From contig NZ_CP062310.1 of NCBI RefSeq assembly GCF_014876775.1, positions 434,001-498,000 on the forward strand: a DNA stretch of 64,000 nt, in the 5' to 3' direction. The translations under genes and the position numbers were made by a program. Shown piece after piece: positions 50,105-58,564 of the stretch. This stretch comes from Infirmifilum lucidum. GTDB lineage: Archaea > Thermoproteota > Thermoprotei > Thermofilales > Thermofilaceae. The first letter of the stretch is position 1; every line of letters begins with the position of its first letter. Below the pieces are notes generated by a model. The model did not search any database. It saw only the letters and a program-made list of their open reading frames with translations, and had not been told where the DNA came from.

Positions 50105-51055
50105 GTGGAAGAGTTAAGGTGTATGAGATGCGGCGCCCCTCTAACAGTCGACCCTGAGTCGCTGATAGATATCTGCGACTACTGCGGCTACCCGAACATA
50201 ATCGTAAGCGATTTCGGCCCCTCGTTGATTCACGTTGTACCGTCCCTCCCAAGGAGTGATGTTGAGAACAAGTTCTACGAGGCTGCCAGGAGCGACCCCC
50301 AACTGTCAAAGTTTAGAGACCTGGAAGTCATCGAGATAACGGGAGCATACCATCCCGCGTGGTACGCGAGCCTTAAGGGTACTGTGACTGCCTCGTGGCA
50401 AATAACTCAGTATGAGCAGAGGGGAAAGCGGGTTGTAGCAAGAAAAGCATACTTAAGGGAGGTAAAAAACATAAGTAGAAGAGTTTTCCTGCCGGCGAGG
50501 CGTAGAATACCGTCGTCGGCTGTAAGGGACGTGCTTGCCGGGTACATTGTGAAGAGTAGTAAAACTATCCCCCTTGTGCAGGAGGACTACGAATGGGAGA
50601 AAATTAAGCTGGAATTCCTAGGCGTCGAGGTAGGCAAGGGAGAAGCTGTGAGGATAATGATTGACAAGTTAGTCGACGCTTTAAGGAGCGAGTACAGGGC
50701 GAGGGGCGAGAAGCTAGATTTCTTCAGCGCGAAAGTGTCTGAAGTTACAGACCTTAAACTCGTCTATGTACCTGTATGGAGCGTTACCTACGTTGTCGGG
50801 GGAGCGTCCTACACGGCTGTGCTTGACGGCTATGATGGGTACTGTGTCTACAGGTCTGAACCCCTAACTGCGACCGAGAGGCTGGCGCGCATGCTCGGGG
50901 GACTGGCGCTCTCAATGGTCTCGGGATCACTCTTCGCTACAACAGCAACAGTTGTAGGTTTTGAAAACTCGCTCCTAGTTCTTGGAGGCCTTACGTTGGC
51001 CGCCTACTCCATCGGTAGAAGCATAGTTGAAAGCGCCAGGGTTGAGAGGGCATGA
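50105..51055 (+). CDS. Zinc-ribbon membrane protein, first of a tandem pair
   Basis: 316 residues from GTG 50105 (TATA-like ACTTATC about 28 bases upstream); a TTG at 50090 is the alternative. An N-terminal zinc ribbon (CMRCGAP, CDYCGYPN) is followed by a beta-rich domain repeated in outline (HPAWYASLKGTVTASW, then VPVWSVTYVVGGASYTAVL). Two transmembrane helices lie near the C terminus. Function unknown. The four-base overlap with the next, similarly built gene implies a joint complex. Confidence 0.65.
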   Translation: MEELRCMRCGAPLTVDPESLIDICDYCGYPNIIVSDFGPSLIHVVPSLPRSDVENKFYEAARSDPQLSKFRDLEVIEITGAYHPAWYASLKGTVTASWQITQYEQRGKRVVARKAYLREVKNISRRVFLPARRRIPSSAVRDVLAGYIVKSSKTIPLVQEDYEWEKIKLEFLGVEVGKGEAVRIMIDKLVDALRSEYRARGEKLDFFSAKVSEVTDLKLVYVPVWSVTYVVGGASYTAVLDGYDGYCVYRSEPLTATERLARMLGGLALSMVSGSLFATTATVVGFENSLLVLGGLTLAAYSIGRSIVESARVERA

Positions 51056-51981
51056 GCACAGTAGAAGTCGAGTGCCCGCGGTGTGGGGCCCGGTTCAGCA
51101 TACCATCAAGCTTGGCGAGAGTAACGTGCCCTTACTGCTTCACAGCATTCCACCCAGAGAAGAGGCTAGAGGCCGAAGAGGCTCAATTCTACTTCCCTCT
51201 CTATGAGTCCCTTGACCCGTTCGAGAAGCTTGTCAAATTTCTTGCAAGGCAGTATGCAGCTTCGAGAGACCTACCCACAGAGTTTGCAGTCACGCAGAGG
51301 GAGCTACACTGGGTTCCCGTGTACTTCTTCTTTACTGACTTCAAGGCTACAGCTAGAGGCTTCAGCCACGTTTACGGCGAGACGATAACAGAAGTTACCG
51401 AGACAAGGCTTGTGTCCATACCTGCATCCGGGACGTGGCTCGACAGAGAACTGGAGGCTTACCCTCTCCCCGTGAGGGGGAAGTTGCCCTTCAATCCAGA
51501 GATTAAGGACAAAGGAGTGTTCCACGAGCCGCAGGTCTCACGGGAGGCCGCCGAGAAAATAGCCGCTTCGATCATCGAGTCTAAGGTGAGGCTTGAAGCC
51601 ATGGAGAGCTTTAGCTCACTGAATTCCCTAACCGTGACTCAGAGAAAGGTCGAGTACAGGGGGCTCATTTATTACCCAGTGTGGGTACTAGAATACTCGT
51701 ACCGCAACGGCAAGTACCGGGCGCTCGTCGACGGGGCAAGCGGCATAGTCATAGAGGCCCAGTACCCTCAGACAGCCCACGGGAGAGTCTCCCTTGGGGC
51801 TTACTCGCTCCTGGCAATACTCTTCGGGGTAGCTGGGGGCCTCGTCTATGCGAAGTTCTTTGGCGGTGAACTCCTGGCTCCTATCGGGGGGCTGCTAGTG
51901 GGAGTGACTGCAGCCATCCCCGCCATAACTAGGTCTGTGACTAGAGTAGTCGCTGTTAGGGAGTACTTGGAACTCGAATGA
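51052..51981 (+). CDS. Zinc-ribbon membrane protein, second of a tandem pair
   Basis: 309 residues with the same order as its upstream neighbour: zinc ribbon (CPRCGAR, CPYCFTAF), a beta domain (WVPVYFFFTDFKATARGF, then YYPVWVLEYSYRNGKYRALVDG) and two C-terminal transmembrane helices. The two proteins are clearly related in architecture and may be an old duplication. Zinc ribbons on membrane proteins with this repeated 'PVW...Y' domain suggest a scaffold or stress sensor; the function is unknown. Followed six bases later by the radical SAM gene. Confidence 0.65.
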   Translation: MSTVEVECPRCGARFSIPSSLARVTCPYCFTAFHPEKRLEAEEAQFYFPLYESLDPFEKLVKFLARQYAASRDLPTEFAVTQRELHWVPVYFFFTDFKATARGFSHVYGETITEVTETRLVSIPASGTWLDRELEAYPLPVRGKLPFNPEIKDKGVFHEPQVSREAAEKIAASIIESKVRLEAMESFSSLNSLTVTQRKVEYRGLIYYPVWVLEYSYRNGKYRALVDGASGIVIEAQYPQTAHGRVSLGAYSLLAILFGVAGGLVYAKFFGGELLAPIGGLLVGVTAAIPAITRSVTRVVAVREYLELE

Positions 51982-51987
51982 GGAGTT

Positions 51988-52944
51988 ATGTCATACATTA
52001 GATCCTTTGACCCGTGGCGCGCGACAAGCCTCTGCACGTGTCCATTTAAGTACACTGTAAACCCCTATACGGGCTGCGCTCACAGGTGTCTGTACTGCTA
52101 CGCCTCGTCCTACATTAGGGACTTCTTCAGCCCCAGGCCTAAAAAGGACTTCATTGAAGTAGTTCGTAGAGATCTCCAGAAGCTCAGAGAAGGCTCTACA
52201 GTCAACATAAGTAGTAGCAGTGACCCTTACCAGCCACTCGAGAAGGAGAAGGCATATACGCGCCGCCTACTGGAGATGCTGAGAGAAAAGTTCACCATAG
52301 AGATCGTAACGAAGTCGGATCTCGTTTTGAGGGACATAGACATGCTCTCGAAGTCAAACTCTGTCGTCTCGATAACGATAACAACCCTTGACACCGACCT
52401 AGCCAAGCGGCTTGAGCCTGGCGCTCCCCCGCCCACGCGGAGGATTAAAGCCGTCGAGGCCTTATCGGAGGCCGGGGTACCGGTAGTCGTAAGGTTTGAC
52501 CCGATAATACCCGGCTTGAATGACGACAGCAATAGCATAAGAGAAGTCATAGAGGCTGCGGCGTCGGCCGGTGCGAAGCATATTGTCAGCTCCACATACA
52601 AAGTCAAGCCCGACAACCTTAGGCGAGTAACAGAGGCTTTTCCAGAACTCATCCCAAGGATACGCGAACTCTATCTCGAGAGGGGGGAGAGGCTGCACGG
52701 CTACCTCTACGCTGACAGTAGCTACAGGGTGAGCGTAATGCGACTCGTGAAAGAAGTGGCCAAGAGAAATAGCTTAACCTTCGCTACTTGCAGGGAAGGG
52801 TTAGCAATTCTAAACACACCCGGAGTGAATTGCGACGGAACGCACCTGGCAAAGAGGGGTCATCTTAAACCCGGCGCCTCACATGTTCTCGGACAAGGCC
52901 GGGACGCATCATCCCCCAGAAGCCAGATACAGGATGAGGCTTAA
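51988..52944 (+). CDS. SPL-family radical SAM protein (COG1533)
   Basis: 318 residues. The cluster motif CAHRCLYCYA near residue 28 and the following SSSSDPYQPLE match the spore photoproduct lyase-like COG1533 group. In archaea these proteins are of unknown function; DNA photoproduct repair is one proposal for the family name only. A few extra cysteines near the C terminus (FATCREG, GVNCDGT) may hold a second metal centre. Same strand as the zinc-ribbon pair and possibly cotranscribed. Confidence 0.82.
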   Translation: MSYIRSFDPWRATSLCTCPFKYTVNPYTGCAHRCLYCYASSYIRDFFSPRPKKDFIEVVRRDLQKLREGSTVNISSSSDPYQPLEKEKAYTRRLLEMLREKFTIEIVTKSDLVLRDIDMLSKSNSVVSITITTLDTDLAKRLEPGAPPPTRRIKAVEALSEAGVPVVVRFDPIIPGLNDDSNSIREVIEAAASAGAKHIVSSTYKVKPDNLRRVTEAFPELIPRIRELYLERGERLHGYLYADSSYRVSVMRLVKEVAKRNSLTFATCREGLAILNTPGVNCDGTHLAKRGHLKPGASHVLGQGRDASSPRSQIQDEA

Positions 52945-52954
52945 AAAGATTCTT

Positions 52955-53518
52955 TTAAAGCAATTTTTTCAACTCGTAGGGCTTCCAGCCGAGCTTCTGG
53001 CGAAACTCGTTTATGAGCCTTATAGACTTCTCCTTCTCTTCAGCGGGCATTTTAGAAGACTTTAGGACACCCATGAAGAGGGCATATAGCCGGGCATTAA
53101 TCGTGGCTTTCGACACTCCAAAATTCAGGTCGTCCTCCAGCTCCTTTAGGACGCCTCTCACTTCTTCGGACGAGGACAGACCGGGCGGCCCGATGTCTTT
53201 GACCTCCCTCCCTAGGTACAGGTGGCCTTTCTCGACAACGACAGCCTTACCGTCTTCGAACGTTATCCTCCCCTTTGTTATTCGGTCGTAGAAGATCCAC
53301 GCCTCGTAAGCGTGGGGGGCCATTTCCTTCAGCCTTTGAAGCACGAACCGCCTAATCTCTGCAGTTGACGCGCCGTCTCTGATTTTCTCCTCGGCTTCGC
53401 GGGCAATCTCGTGCGCAACCTCTTCGGGAGCTCCAGCGGCAATGCAGGCGTTGTATATTTTCACGGCAGAGAAGTCCTCTACTCTCCCGTCCCGCTTAAC
53501 AACTTTCTTCGCAGCCAT
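52955..53518 (-). CDS. ATP-cone domain protein
   Basis: 187 residues. The N-terminal ~90 residues form an ATP-cone (VVKRDGRVEDFSAVKIYNAC, STAEIRRFVLQRL), the nucleotide-sensing domain of class I/III ribonucleotide reductases and NrdR. The rest is helical without an RNR domain or zinc ribbon. It could sense ATP/dATP in trans for nucleotide metabolism. It is separated by 27 bases from the amidohydrolase gene upstream on the same strand. Confidence 0.8.
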   Translation of the reverse strand: MAAKKVVKRDGRVEDFSAVKIYNACIAAGAPEEVAHEIAREAEEKIRDGASTAEIRRFVLQRLKEMAPHAYEAWIFYDRITKGRITFEDGKAVVVEKGHLYLGREVKDIGPPGLSSSEEVRGVLKELEDDLNFGVSKATINARLYALFMGVLKSSKMPAEEKEKSIRLINEFRQKLGWKPYELKKLL

Positions 53519-53545
53519 TAAGAAAATTCTCGATACCCAGTGTAA

Positions 53546-54718
53546 TTAACCCTTCGGTTCATAACTTAGTTCGCGGAGTTTTTCTAGGGACTCGCGCTTA
53601 GCTTCCTCTAGCAAGCGTTTCCTTGGGGGATCCAAGACAAATTTCCCGTCTACCAGGACGTATTTAATGCCCGCAGGGCCTAGCGAGAAGAGGAGCCTCT
53701 CAGGGGTGACGTCTTCAACGTATACGAGACTTGTGTAGAAGAACACGAGGTCAGCAGGAGCCCCTTCCTCCAATACGCCGCCCTTGAAGCCCAAGATAGA
53801 GTAGCCTCCGCGTGTAGCAATATCGAGGACTTCCAGCGCCGTGAGCTCTCTCTCCCAGAACTGGCTCCTCTGCAAGAGGAGCAGGTGCCTCGCAGCGTCA
53901 AGCACGCTTAGGGACAAGCCCAGGAGAGGAGACTCTGTGCAGAGGCCTGAAGTTATCCCGTGGTAGCCGACCTCGCGGGCTGGTAGCGAGCCTCCGCTTG
54001 CCGTAAAAGCGTCGGCCACAGGTGCATAAGCTATCTTCGACCCCCTCTTGCTGATGAGCTTCAGCTCCCAGCTCGCAGCCCACCCCGGGTTGACGAGAAT
54101 CGTTACATTGCTGAGGAGGCCCTTAGAGTCCACAAGCTCTATGGGGAACTTCCCGTATTTTGTCTTTGACGCATACACTTGGAACCTACTGTTAGCCACG
54201 TGGACAAAAAGCACGGCCGATGGGTTTTCCTCGAGAGCGCTCTTGATCTCCTCGGAGAAATCCACGATGTCTTCGAGGCTTTCCAGGACTATCCCGCGCT
54301 CACGCCTTCCGTGCATCCTCCACGGAACCGCAGGCACGGCCTTCACTCCAACTTCCGCTGCAACTCTTCGCAGTACATCGGGGTACGCAGTTGTGTCGGC
54401 GACGAGAGTCACGCCATGCTCGAGAGAGTCTATTAAGGCGAGCCTCAAGAGGTGCTCTACGGCCTCGCGTGAGTGGGCTTCGACGTGGTGGTTCTCCCAT
54501 GAAGGCGTGACCTTGGGAGCCGCAAAGACGTGGGATAGGTGCGTGTGGACATTCGCGAAGCCGGGCAGGGAGACTAGCCCCCTGCAGTCAACCTCCTCGT
54601 CGCCACCAATATTCCTTCCAATTGCAACGATTTTTCCGTCTTCAATTGCTATGTCAATGTTCCTCAGCAGGCCCTGTGGCGATAAAATGTAGGAGCATTC
54701 CCTGAAGACTAGCCGCAA
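53546..54718 (-). CDS. Amidohydrolase-fold protein with altered metal ligands
   Basis: 390 residues. LPGFANVHTHLSH keeps the first HxH, but the later ligands diverge. HVANSRFQ replaces the usual HxxE, VNPGWAAS stands where VHxxW or AHC is normal, and GLCTESP replaces GTD. The hydrolytic metal site is probably changed or lost. Last gene of the HIT - Dph6 - RACo operon. TTG start six bases after GGGGTGA at the end of the RACo gene. Substrate unknown; a binding or regulatory role for RACo's pathway is possible but speculative. Confidence 0.68.
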   Translation of the reverse strand: MRLVFRECSYILSPQGLLRNIDIAIEDGKIVAIGRNIGGDEEVDCRGLVSLPGFANVHTHLSHVFAAPKVTPSWENHHVEAHSREAVEHLLRLALIDSLEHGVTLVADTTAYPDVLRRVAAEVGVKAVPAVPWRMHGRRERGIVLESLEDIVDFSEEIKSALEENPSAVLFVHVANSRFQVYASKTKYGKFPIELVDSKGLLSNVTILVNPGWAASWELKLISKRGSKIAYAPVADAFTASGGSLPAREVGYHGITSGLCTESPLLGLSLSVLDAARHLLLLQRSQFWERELTALEVLDIATRGGYSILGFKGGVLEEGAPADLVFFYTSLVYVEDVTPERLLFSLGPAGIKYVLVDGKFVLDPPRKRLLEEAKRESLEKLRELSYEPKG

Positions 54719-54724
54719 CGCGAT

Positions 54725-56530
54725 TCACCCCAGCCTCAAAGACTTAGCGAAGTGCCTCCTGAAGTACGGAGAGGCTGATAATTCAACGTACTTCATCTCC
54801 CTAGCAACTCTCAGCGCCTCAGCTATCATGTCCTCTGAGAGCAGCATGAGCTTCGCGCCCTCAATAGCCGTATTGCCAACTTGCTTTACCAGAGACGGGT
54901 CGACATCCGGTAGGAGCCCTATCCTAGCGGCGTTCTCAGGGCGAATGCTGTAGCCGAAAGACCCGGCTACGTATATTTTCTCGAGTGAGCCCGCGTCGAG
55001 CCCAGCATGTTCCAGGAGGGTTCTCACGCCGCTGGCAATTGCGGCCTTAGCTAGCCTCAGCTCGCTAATGTCTTTCTCGCTGACCGTTATGTCTTCTCCC
55101 GTGCCGCTCTCTTCCCCATACACTAGCACGTACTCGTACCACTCACCCTCCCCCGACTTCCTGACTCTTCTACTGCTGTCCCTGTTGAAGAAGCCCCTCT
55201 CGTTCAAGATGCCGCTATCGAGGAGGGATGCTACCGCATCTATTAGCGCTGAGCCTGCAAGCCCGATGGGCTTAACCCCTCCTATAACGCTGTACTGTAC
55301 CACGTCCCCCTCTATTGAGACAGACGCTATTGCTCCCGTCATAGCTTTCATGCCGTACTTGATGTGTCCTCCCTCGAACGCTGGTCCCGAAGGCGCAGAG
55401 CATGCGAGGAGCTCTTTGCCCGTGTTGAGGACTATCTCAGTGTTGGTTCCGATGTCGACGAGGAGAGACGGGCTATCCTCGAGGTGGAGGCCTACGGCTA
55501 TAACGTCTGCTAGGGCGTCACTACCCACATACCCTGCTACCACGGGAGGAAAGTAGACCATCCTGACACTCTCGAGCCCGAGAGAGGCTCCAGGCAGTTC
55601 TAGGGGCCGTGCAAAGGAGGGGACGAAAGGCGAGAAGCTTAGGCCCGAGACGTCGACGCCTAGGAACAAGTGGTGCATAACAGTGTTGCCTACAACCACT
55701 CCAGCGTTGATCTCAGAGCTCGCGAAACCCGAGTCGACTAAGAGCGTTCTAACTAGGTTGTTCACTGTTCCTGTAACGAGGCGCCTCATGTCCTCTAGCG
55801 CCTTCGGGTTGTCCAGGGCTGCTCTCAGCCTAGAGATTATGTCGTCCCCGTACACGACCTGGGGGTTCTCGCTGAAGACTCCTCCTAGAGTCCGGCCTGT
55901 ATTCATGTCAACGAGGTGTACCACGACTTTCGTAGTGCCTACGTCGACGGCTATTCCCAGGTTCTCTGGCGTAGTGTCCCCTGGTTCCACGCGTATGACC
56001 CTACTCCCCCTCCAGATCGAGAGAGTCACCCTCCAGGAGCCTCGCCGCAGGGCACGGGGTAGCTCCCTCAGCGCTTCCACGCCGAAATCCAAGCGCTCCC
56101 CGTTGAGAGACGCGAGTAGCGAGTCGGCATCTGCTAAGGGCTTCTCGAGGCTTGGCTGCTGAACATCAACAAGCCTCTTTCTGACTATTGGCGATAGGGG
56201 GGCGCTCCTCGCCAAACCAGAGTACGCAACGCTTAGAGACCCCACGCGCGTCTCGAGCGGGACTAGTAGACGTACCGCTCCCTGGATTCTGGTCTGGCAG
56301 GCTAGCCTGTAGCCGCTCTCGACCAAGTCCTCTCCGAGTAGCCTAATCTCGCGTTCTGTCGGCGGAGTAACATTCCCGCTTCTTATGATGAGCCTGCACT
56401 TACCGCAGAGCCCCCGCCCCCCGCACTCAGTCCTAAACGGCACACCGGCTCTCTTCAAGATGTCGTAGAGCCTCTCCCCTGCTTCGCCACTAACCCTGAT
56501 GTTATAGGGTTCAATCACCACGTCAGCCAC
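54725..56530 (-). CDS. RACo-like [2Fe-2S] ferredoxin/ASKHA ATPase (corrinoid activation protein)
   Basis: 601 residues. A plant-type [2Fe-2S] domain (ECGGRGLCGKC; Cys36, 42, 45 and 78) is followed by a linker and an actin-like ATPase domain (VDVGTTKVVVHLVD near 194, VGNTVMHH, LLVDIGTNTEI, AGSFGYSIRPENAARIGLLP). This is the architecture of RACo (COG3894/DUF4445), which uses ATP to reduce inactive Co(II) corrinoids. No corrinoid methyltransferase is in the window, so the partner is elsewhere or different. GTG start overlaps the Dph6 stop by eight bases. Confidence 0.85.
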   Translation of the reverse strand: MADVVIEPYNIRVSGEAGERLYDILKRAGVPFRTECGGRGLCGKCRLIIRSGNVTPPTEREIRLLGEDLVESGYRLACQTRIQGAVRLLVPLETRVGSLSVAYSGLARSAPLSPIVRKRLVDVQQPSLEKPLADADSLLASLNGERLDFGVEALRELPRALRRGSWRVTLSIWRGSRVIRVEPGDTTPENLGIAVDVGTTKVVVHLVDMNTGRTLGGVFSENPQVVYGDDIISRLRAALDNPKALEDMRRLVTGTVNNLVRTLLVDSGFASSEINAGVVVGNTVMHHLFLGVDVSGLSFSPFVPSFARPLELPGASLGLESVRMVYFPPVVAGYVGSDALADVIAVGLHLEDSPSLLVDIGTNTEIVLNTGKELLACSAPSGPAFEGGHIKYGMKAMTGAIASVSIEGDVVQYSVIGGVKPIGLAGSALIDAVASLLDSGILNERGFFNRDSSRRVRKSGEGEWYEYVLVYGEESGTGEDITVSEKDISELRLAKAAIASGVRTLLEHAGLDAGSLEKIYVAGSFGYSIRPENAARIGLLPDVDPSLVKQVGNTAIEGAKLMLLSEDMIAEALRVAREMKYVELSASPYFRRHFAKSLRLG

Positions 56531-57272
56531 TGCTGGCCACCGTACTAGCTGTCAGGCTGGAGCTGTACTTATCCAATAGCTCTACTTTAGTGATCTTGAA
56601 GGCCCAATTGTACTCGGACACCCTAACAGGATGCCCTTCGACCATCAGTACTTTCCGGAAGAGGGGCGCGTCCACGACCAGCGTCTCGGCTTCGCCGCCC
56701 TCGAAGGCGGGGTTGAAGCCGTGGCGGCGAGCCAATTCAATTATTGCCTCCACGTCGTCTACTCCAATAACCCGCCCGAGAAAGTCAGGGCTTAAACCCT
56801 TAGCGGATATCGACGTTACTATAAAGCGGAACCCTTGCCGCACGAGCTCCCTCAAGTACTCCTCCTGGTTCTTGCGCCAGAGGGGGTTGAAGACTTCTAG
56901 GCCGAGCTCCTCTGCGACTATAGAGACGCGTAGCCGCTGGTAGTCAGACTTCAAGGCTCCAGTGACTATCGACGTGCACCCGTATTCCTCGCAAGCAGCA
57001 GACACTGCTCTCCTGAGCGCCTTGACATCGTCCTCGGAACCCTGCTCGTAGTAGACTATGGGCAGGCCTAGGGCCTCGGCCTGGAGCCTAGCCAGTTCAA
57101 CGTACGGCACGTGGAACATCATGGAGTCCTCCGCGCGCGGCTTTACCGTAACCAGGCAGGCGACCTCGAAACCCTTGAGAACAGCCCAGTGCAGGGCGTA
57201 CGTGCTGTCCTTACCGCCCGAGAAGAGCGAGCAGACTCTCCTAGGCGAGCGAGCCTCTGAGGACCGCTGCAA
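56523..57272 (-). CDS. Diphthine-ammonia ligase (Dph6-like ATP pyrophosphatase)
   Basis: About 249 residues. P-loop SLFSGGKDSTYAL near the start, GALKSDYQRLRV near 108, and the family motif NPAFEGGEAETLVVDAPLF, matching the MJ0570/Dph6 family that amidates diphthine on elongation factor 2. The long open frame to 57380 runs antisense-free through the HIT gene and is not used. TTG 57272 (after GGGTGA) and GTG 57281 are the start candidates, both overlapping the end of HIT. Operon position between HIT and RACo. Confidence 0.85.
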   Translation of the reverse strand: MQRSSEARSPRRVCSLFSGGKDSTYALHWAVLKGFEVACLVTVKPRAEDSMMFHVPYVELARLQAEALGLPIVYYEQGSEDDVKALRRAVSAACEEYGCTSIVTGALKSDYQRLRVSIVAEELGLEVFNPLWRKNQEEYLRELVRQGFRFIVTSISAKGLSPDFLGRVIGVDDVEAIIELARRHGFNPAFEGGEAETLVVDAPLFRKVLMVEGHPVRVSEYNWAFKITKVELLDKYSSSLTASTVASSG

Positions 57273-57642
57273 CCTTCTCACCCTCGCGCCTGTCGAGCTC
57301 TCTCCTGCCCAGGCGGGGCACGCCATAAGGTACGACGTGTATGTGCGCGTGCATGATTTCCTGGCCGGCATCCCTGCCATTATTCATGACTATTCTGACG
57401 CCAGTTGCGCCGAGAGCCTTCAGTTGTGCTTCGGCAACTTTCCTGGCTAGAACGAAAGCCCTAGCCACAGACTCTTCGGGCATGTCGAAAATGTTCACAT
57501 AGTGCCTCTTCGGAGCGACCAGTGCATGTCCAAGCGTTATGGGATACTTGTCGAGGAAGACCATGAACTCCTCGTCCTCGTACACTATGAAGGACTCCTG
57601 CTCGCGTAGGGCTATGCGGCAGAACACGCACTCACCGCTCAT
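57241..57642 (-). CDS. HIT-family nucleotide-binding hydrolase
   Basis: 133 residues with the histidine triad HAHIH near 99-103, the N-terminal CVFCRIA zinc-type pair and YEDEEFMVFLDKYPITLGHALV. Hydrolyses or transfers nucleotide monophosphates (Hint/Fhit-like). First gene of the leftward HIT - Dph6 - RACo - amidohydrolase operon. The following gene starts inside its 3' end. Confidence 0.92.
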   Translation of the reverse strand: MSGECVFCRIALREQESFIVYEDEEFMVFLDKYPITLGHALVAPKRHYVNIFDMPEESVARAFVLARKVAEAQLKALGATGVRIVMNNGRDAGQEIMHAHIHVVPYGVPRLGRRELDRREGEKVAAVLRGSLA

Positions 57643-57749
57643 GGTGGAGCAGAAGACTGGGAGGAGATAATAAGGTTACGCTCCTCGCACGGGGGACTAC
57701 TGGGGGGAGAATATTTAGGCCTCCTTAACGTAAGTACATCCGGATAGCC

Positions 57750-58553
57750 TTGGAACCCCTACCCACGCTGCTTGGCCGGCTACTTGGGGAGAACCTGCTA
57801 GGGGTAGTCGTCTACGGCTCCTCAAGTAGGCGCGAGGACTTCACGCCGCTAAGCGACTATAATATAGCGGTTATAGTCAGGGAGAAGCCGCCCGTGGAGG
57901 AGAGAGCCCTCATAATGGAGGAGTTAGGGCCCGACGTCTCCCTCTTGTTCCTCACGCTCGACGAGCTCAACCAGCTGATACGCGACGGCGAGTTCATCGC
58001 TCACGAGATCGTCCGCGGCCGGCTTATTTACGGCGGGGAGGAGGTTGCGAGTGCTCTAAGCGTGAAGCCCCCTCTCACTGACCGCTCACTCAGCTACTTG
58101 AGTAGGCACGCCCTTGTGTGCTACTCGATCAGCATACAGAACTACCTGTCCGGCAGGCCTCACAACGCGCTCAACTACGCCTATAAGTCGCTAAGGAGCG
58201 CCGCGAGGTTTGTAGCCGCCAGGGAGGCAAAGGTACTCCTCTCTGACGACGAGGTGATCAGCTTCCTAGCCCCACGTGGGGACGTGGCTAGGGTTTACTT
58301 GAAGGTACGGGAGGCCCGATTTAGAGGCATGAGGGTGGCAGAGTTGCTACCGATGCTCTCAGAGGTCTCTAGAGCCGTCGCCAGCTTGCTAGAGGTTAGA
58401 CTCCCAGAGGCGTCCCGCGTCGTTGAGATCCTTTCAAGGGAGTACGTCCTCGTCGCTGATATCAAAGCTGTCGAGGAGGAGGGGCGCGTCGAACTCGTAG
58501 CCGTGGGCGTAGACAGGAACGGTAACACGCGCAAAGCCCGCATCTCTCCGTAG
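57750..58553 (+). CDS. Nucleotidyltransferase-domain protein with HEPN-like C-terminal half
   Basis: 267 residues. The MNT-type nucleotidyltransferase loop appears as YGSSSRREDFTPLSDYNIAV (about 22-41). The second catalytic Asp of the usual SDxD is Asn (SDYN), so activity may be impaired. A helical HEPN-like region follows (HNALNYAYKSLRSAARF near 137-153). No RxxxxH RNase motif of HEPN toxins is present. A signalling or tRNA-related housekeeping role is more likely than toxin-antitoxin. TTG start; followed closely by the cyclo-ligase-like gene. Confidence 0.68.
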   Translation: MEPLPTLLGRLLGENLLGVVVYGSSSRREDFTPLSDYNIAVIVREKPPVEERALIMEELGPDVSLLFLTLDELNQLIRDGEFIAHEIVRGRLIYGGEEVASALSVKPPLTDRSLSYLSRHALVCYSISIQNYLSGRPHNALNYAYKSLRSAARFVAAREAKVLLSDDEVISFLAPRGDVARVYLKVREARFRGMRVAELLPMLSEVSRAVASLLEVRLPEASRVVEILSREYVLVADIKAVEEEGRVELVAVGVDRNGNTRKARISP

Positions 58554-58564
58554 GGGTGATCCCG

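Noticed and set aside
57282-57380. Long N-terminal form of the Dph6-like protein
   Set aside because: It would overlap the HIT gene by about 140 bases in another frame. A Shine-Dalgarno sequence supports a start near 57272.
57750-58553. HEPN-MNT toxin-antitoxin system
   Set aside because: Both parts are in one polypeptide, the HEPN RNase motif is missing, and the neighbours are housekeeping genes.
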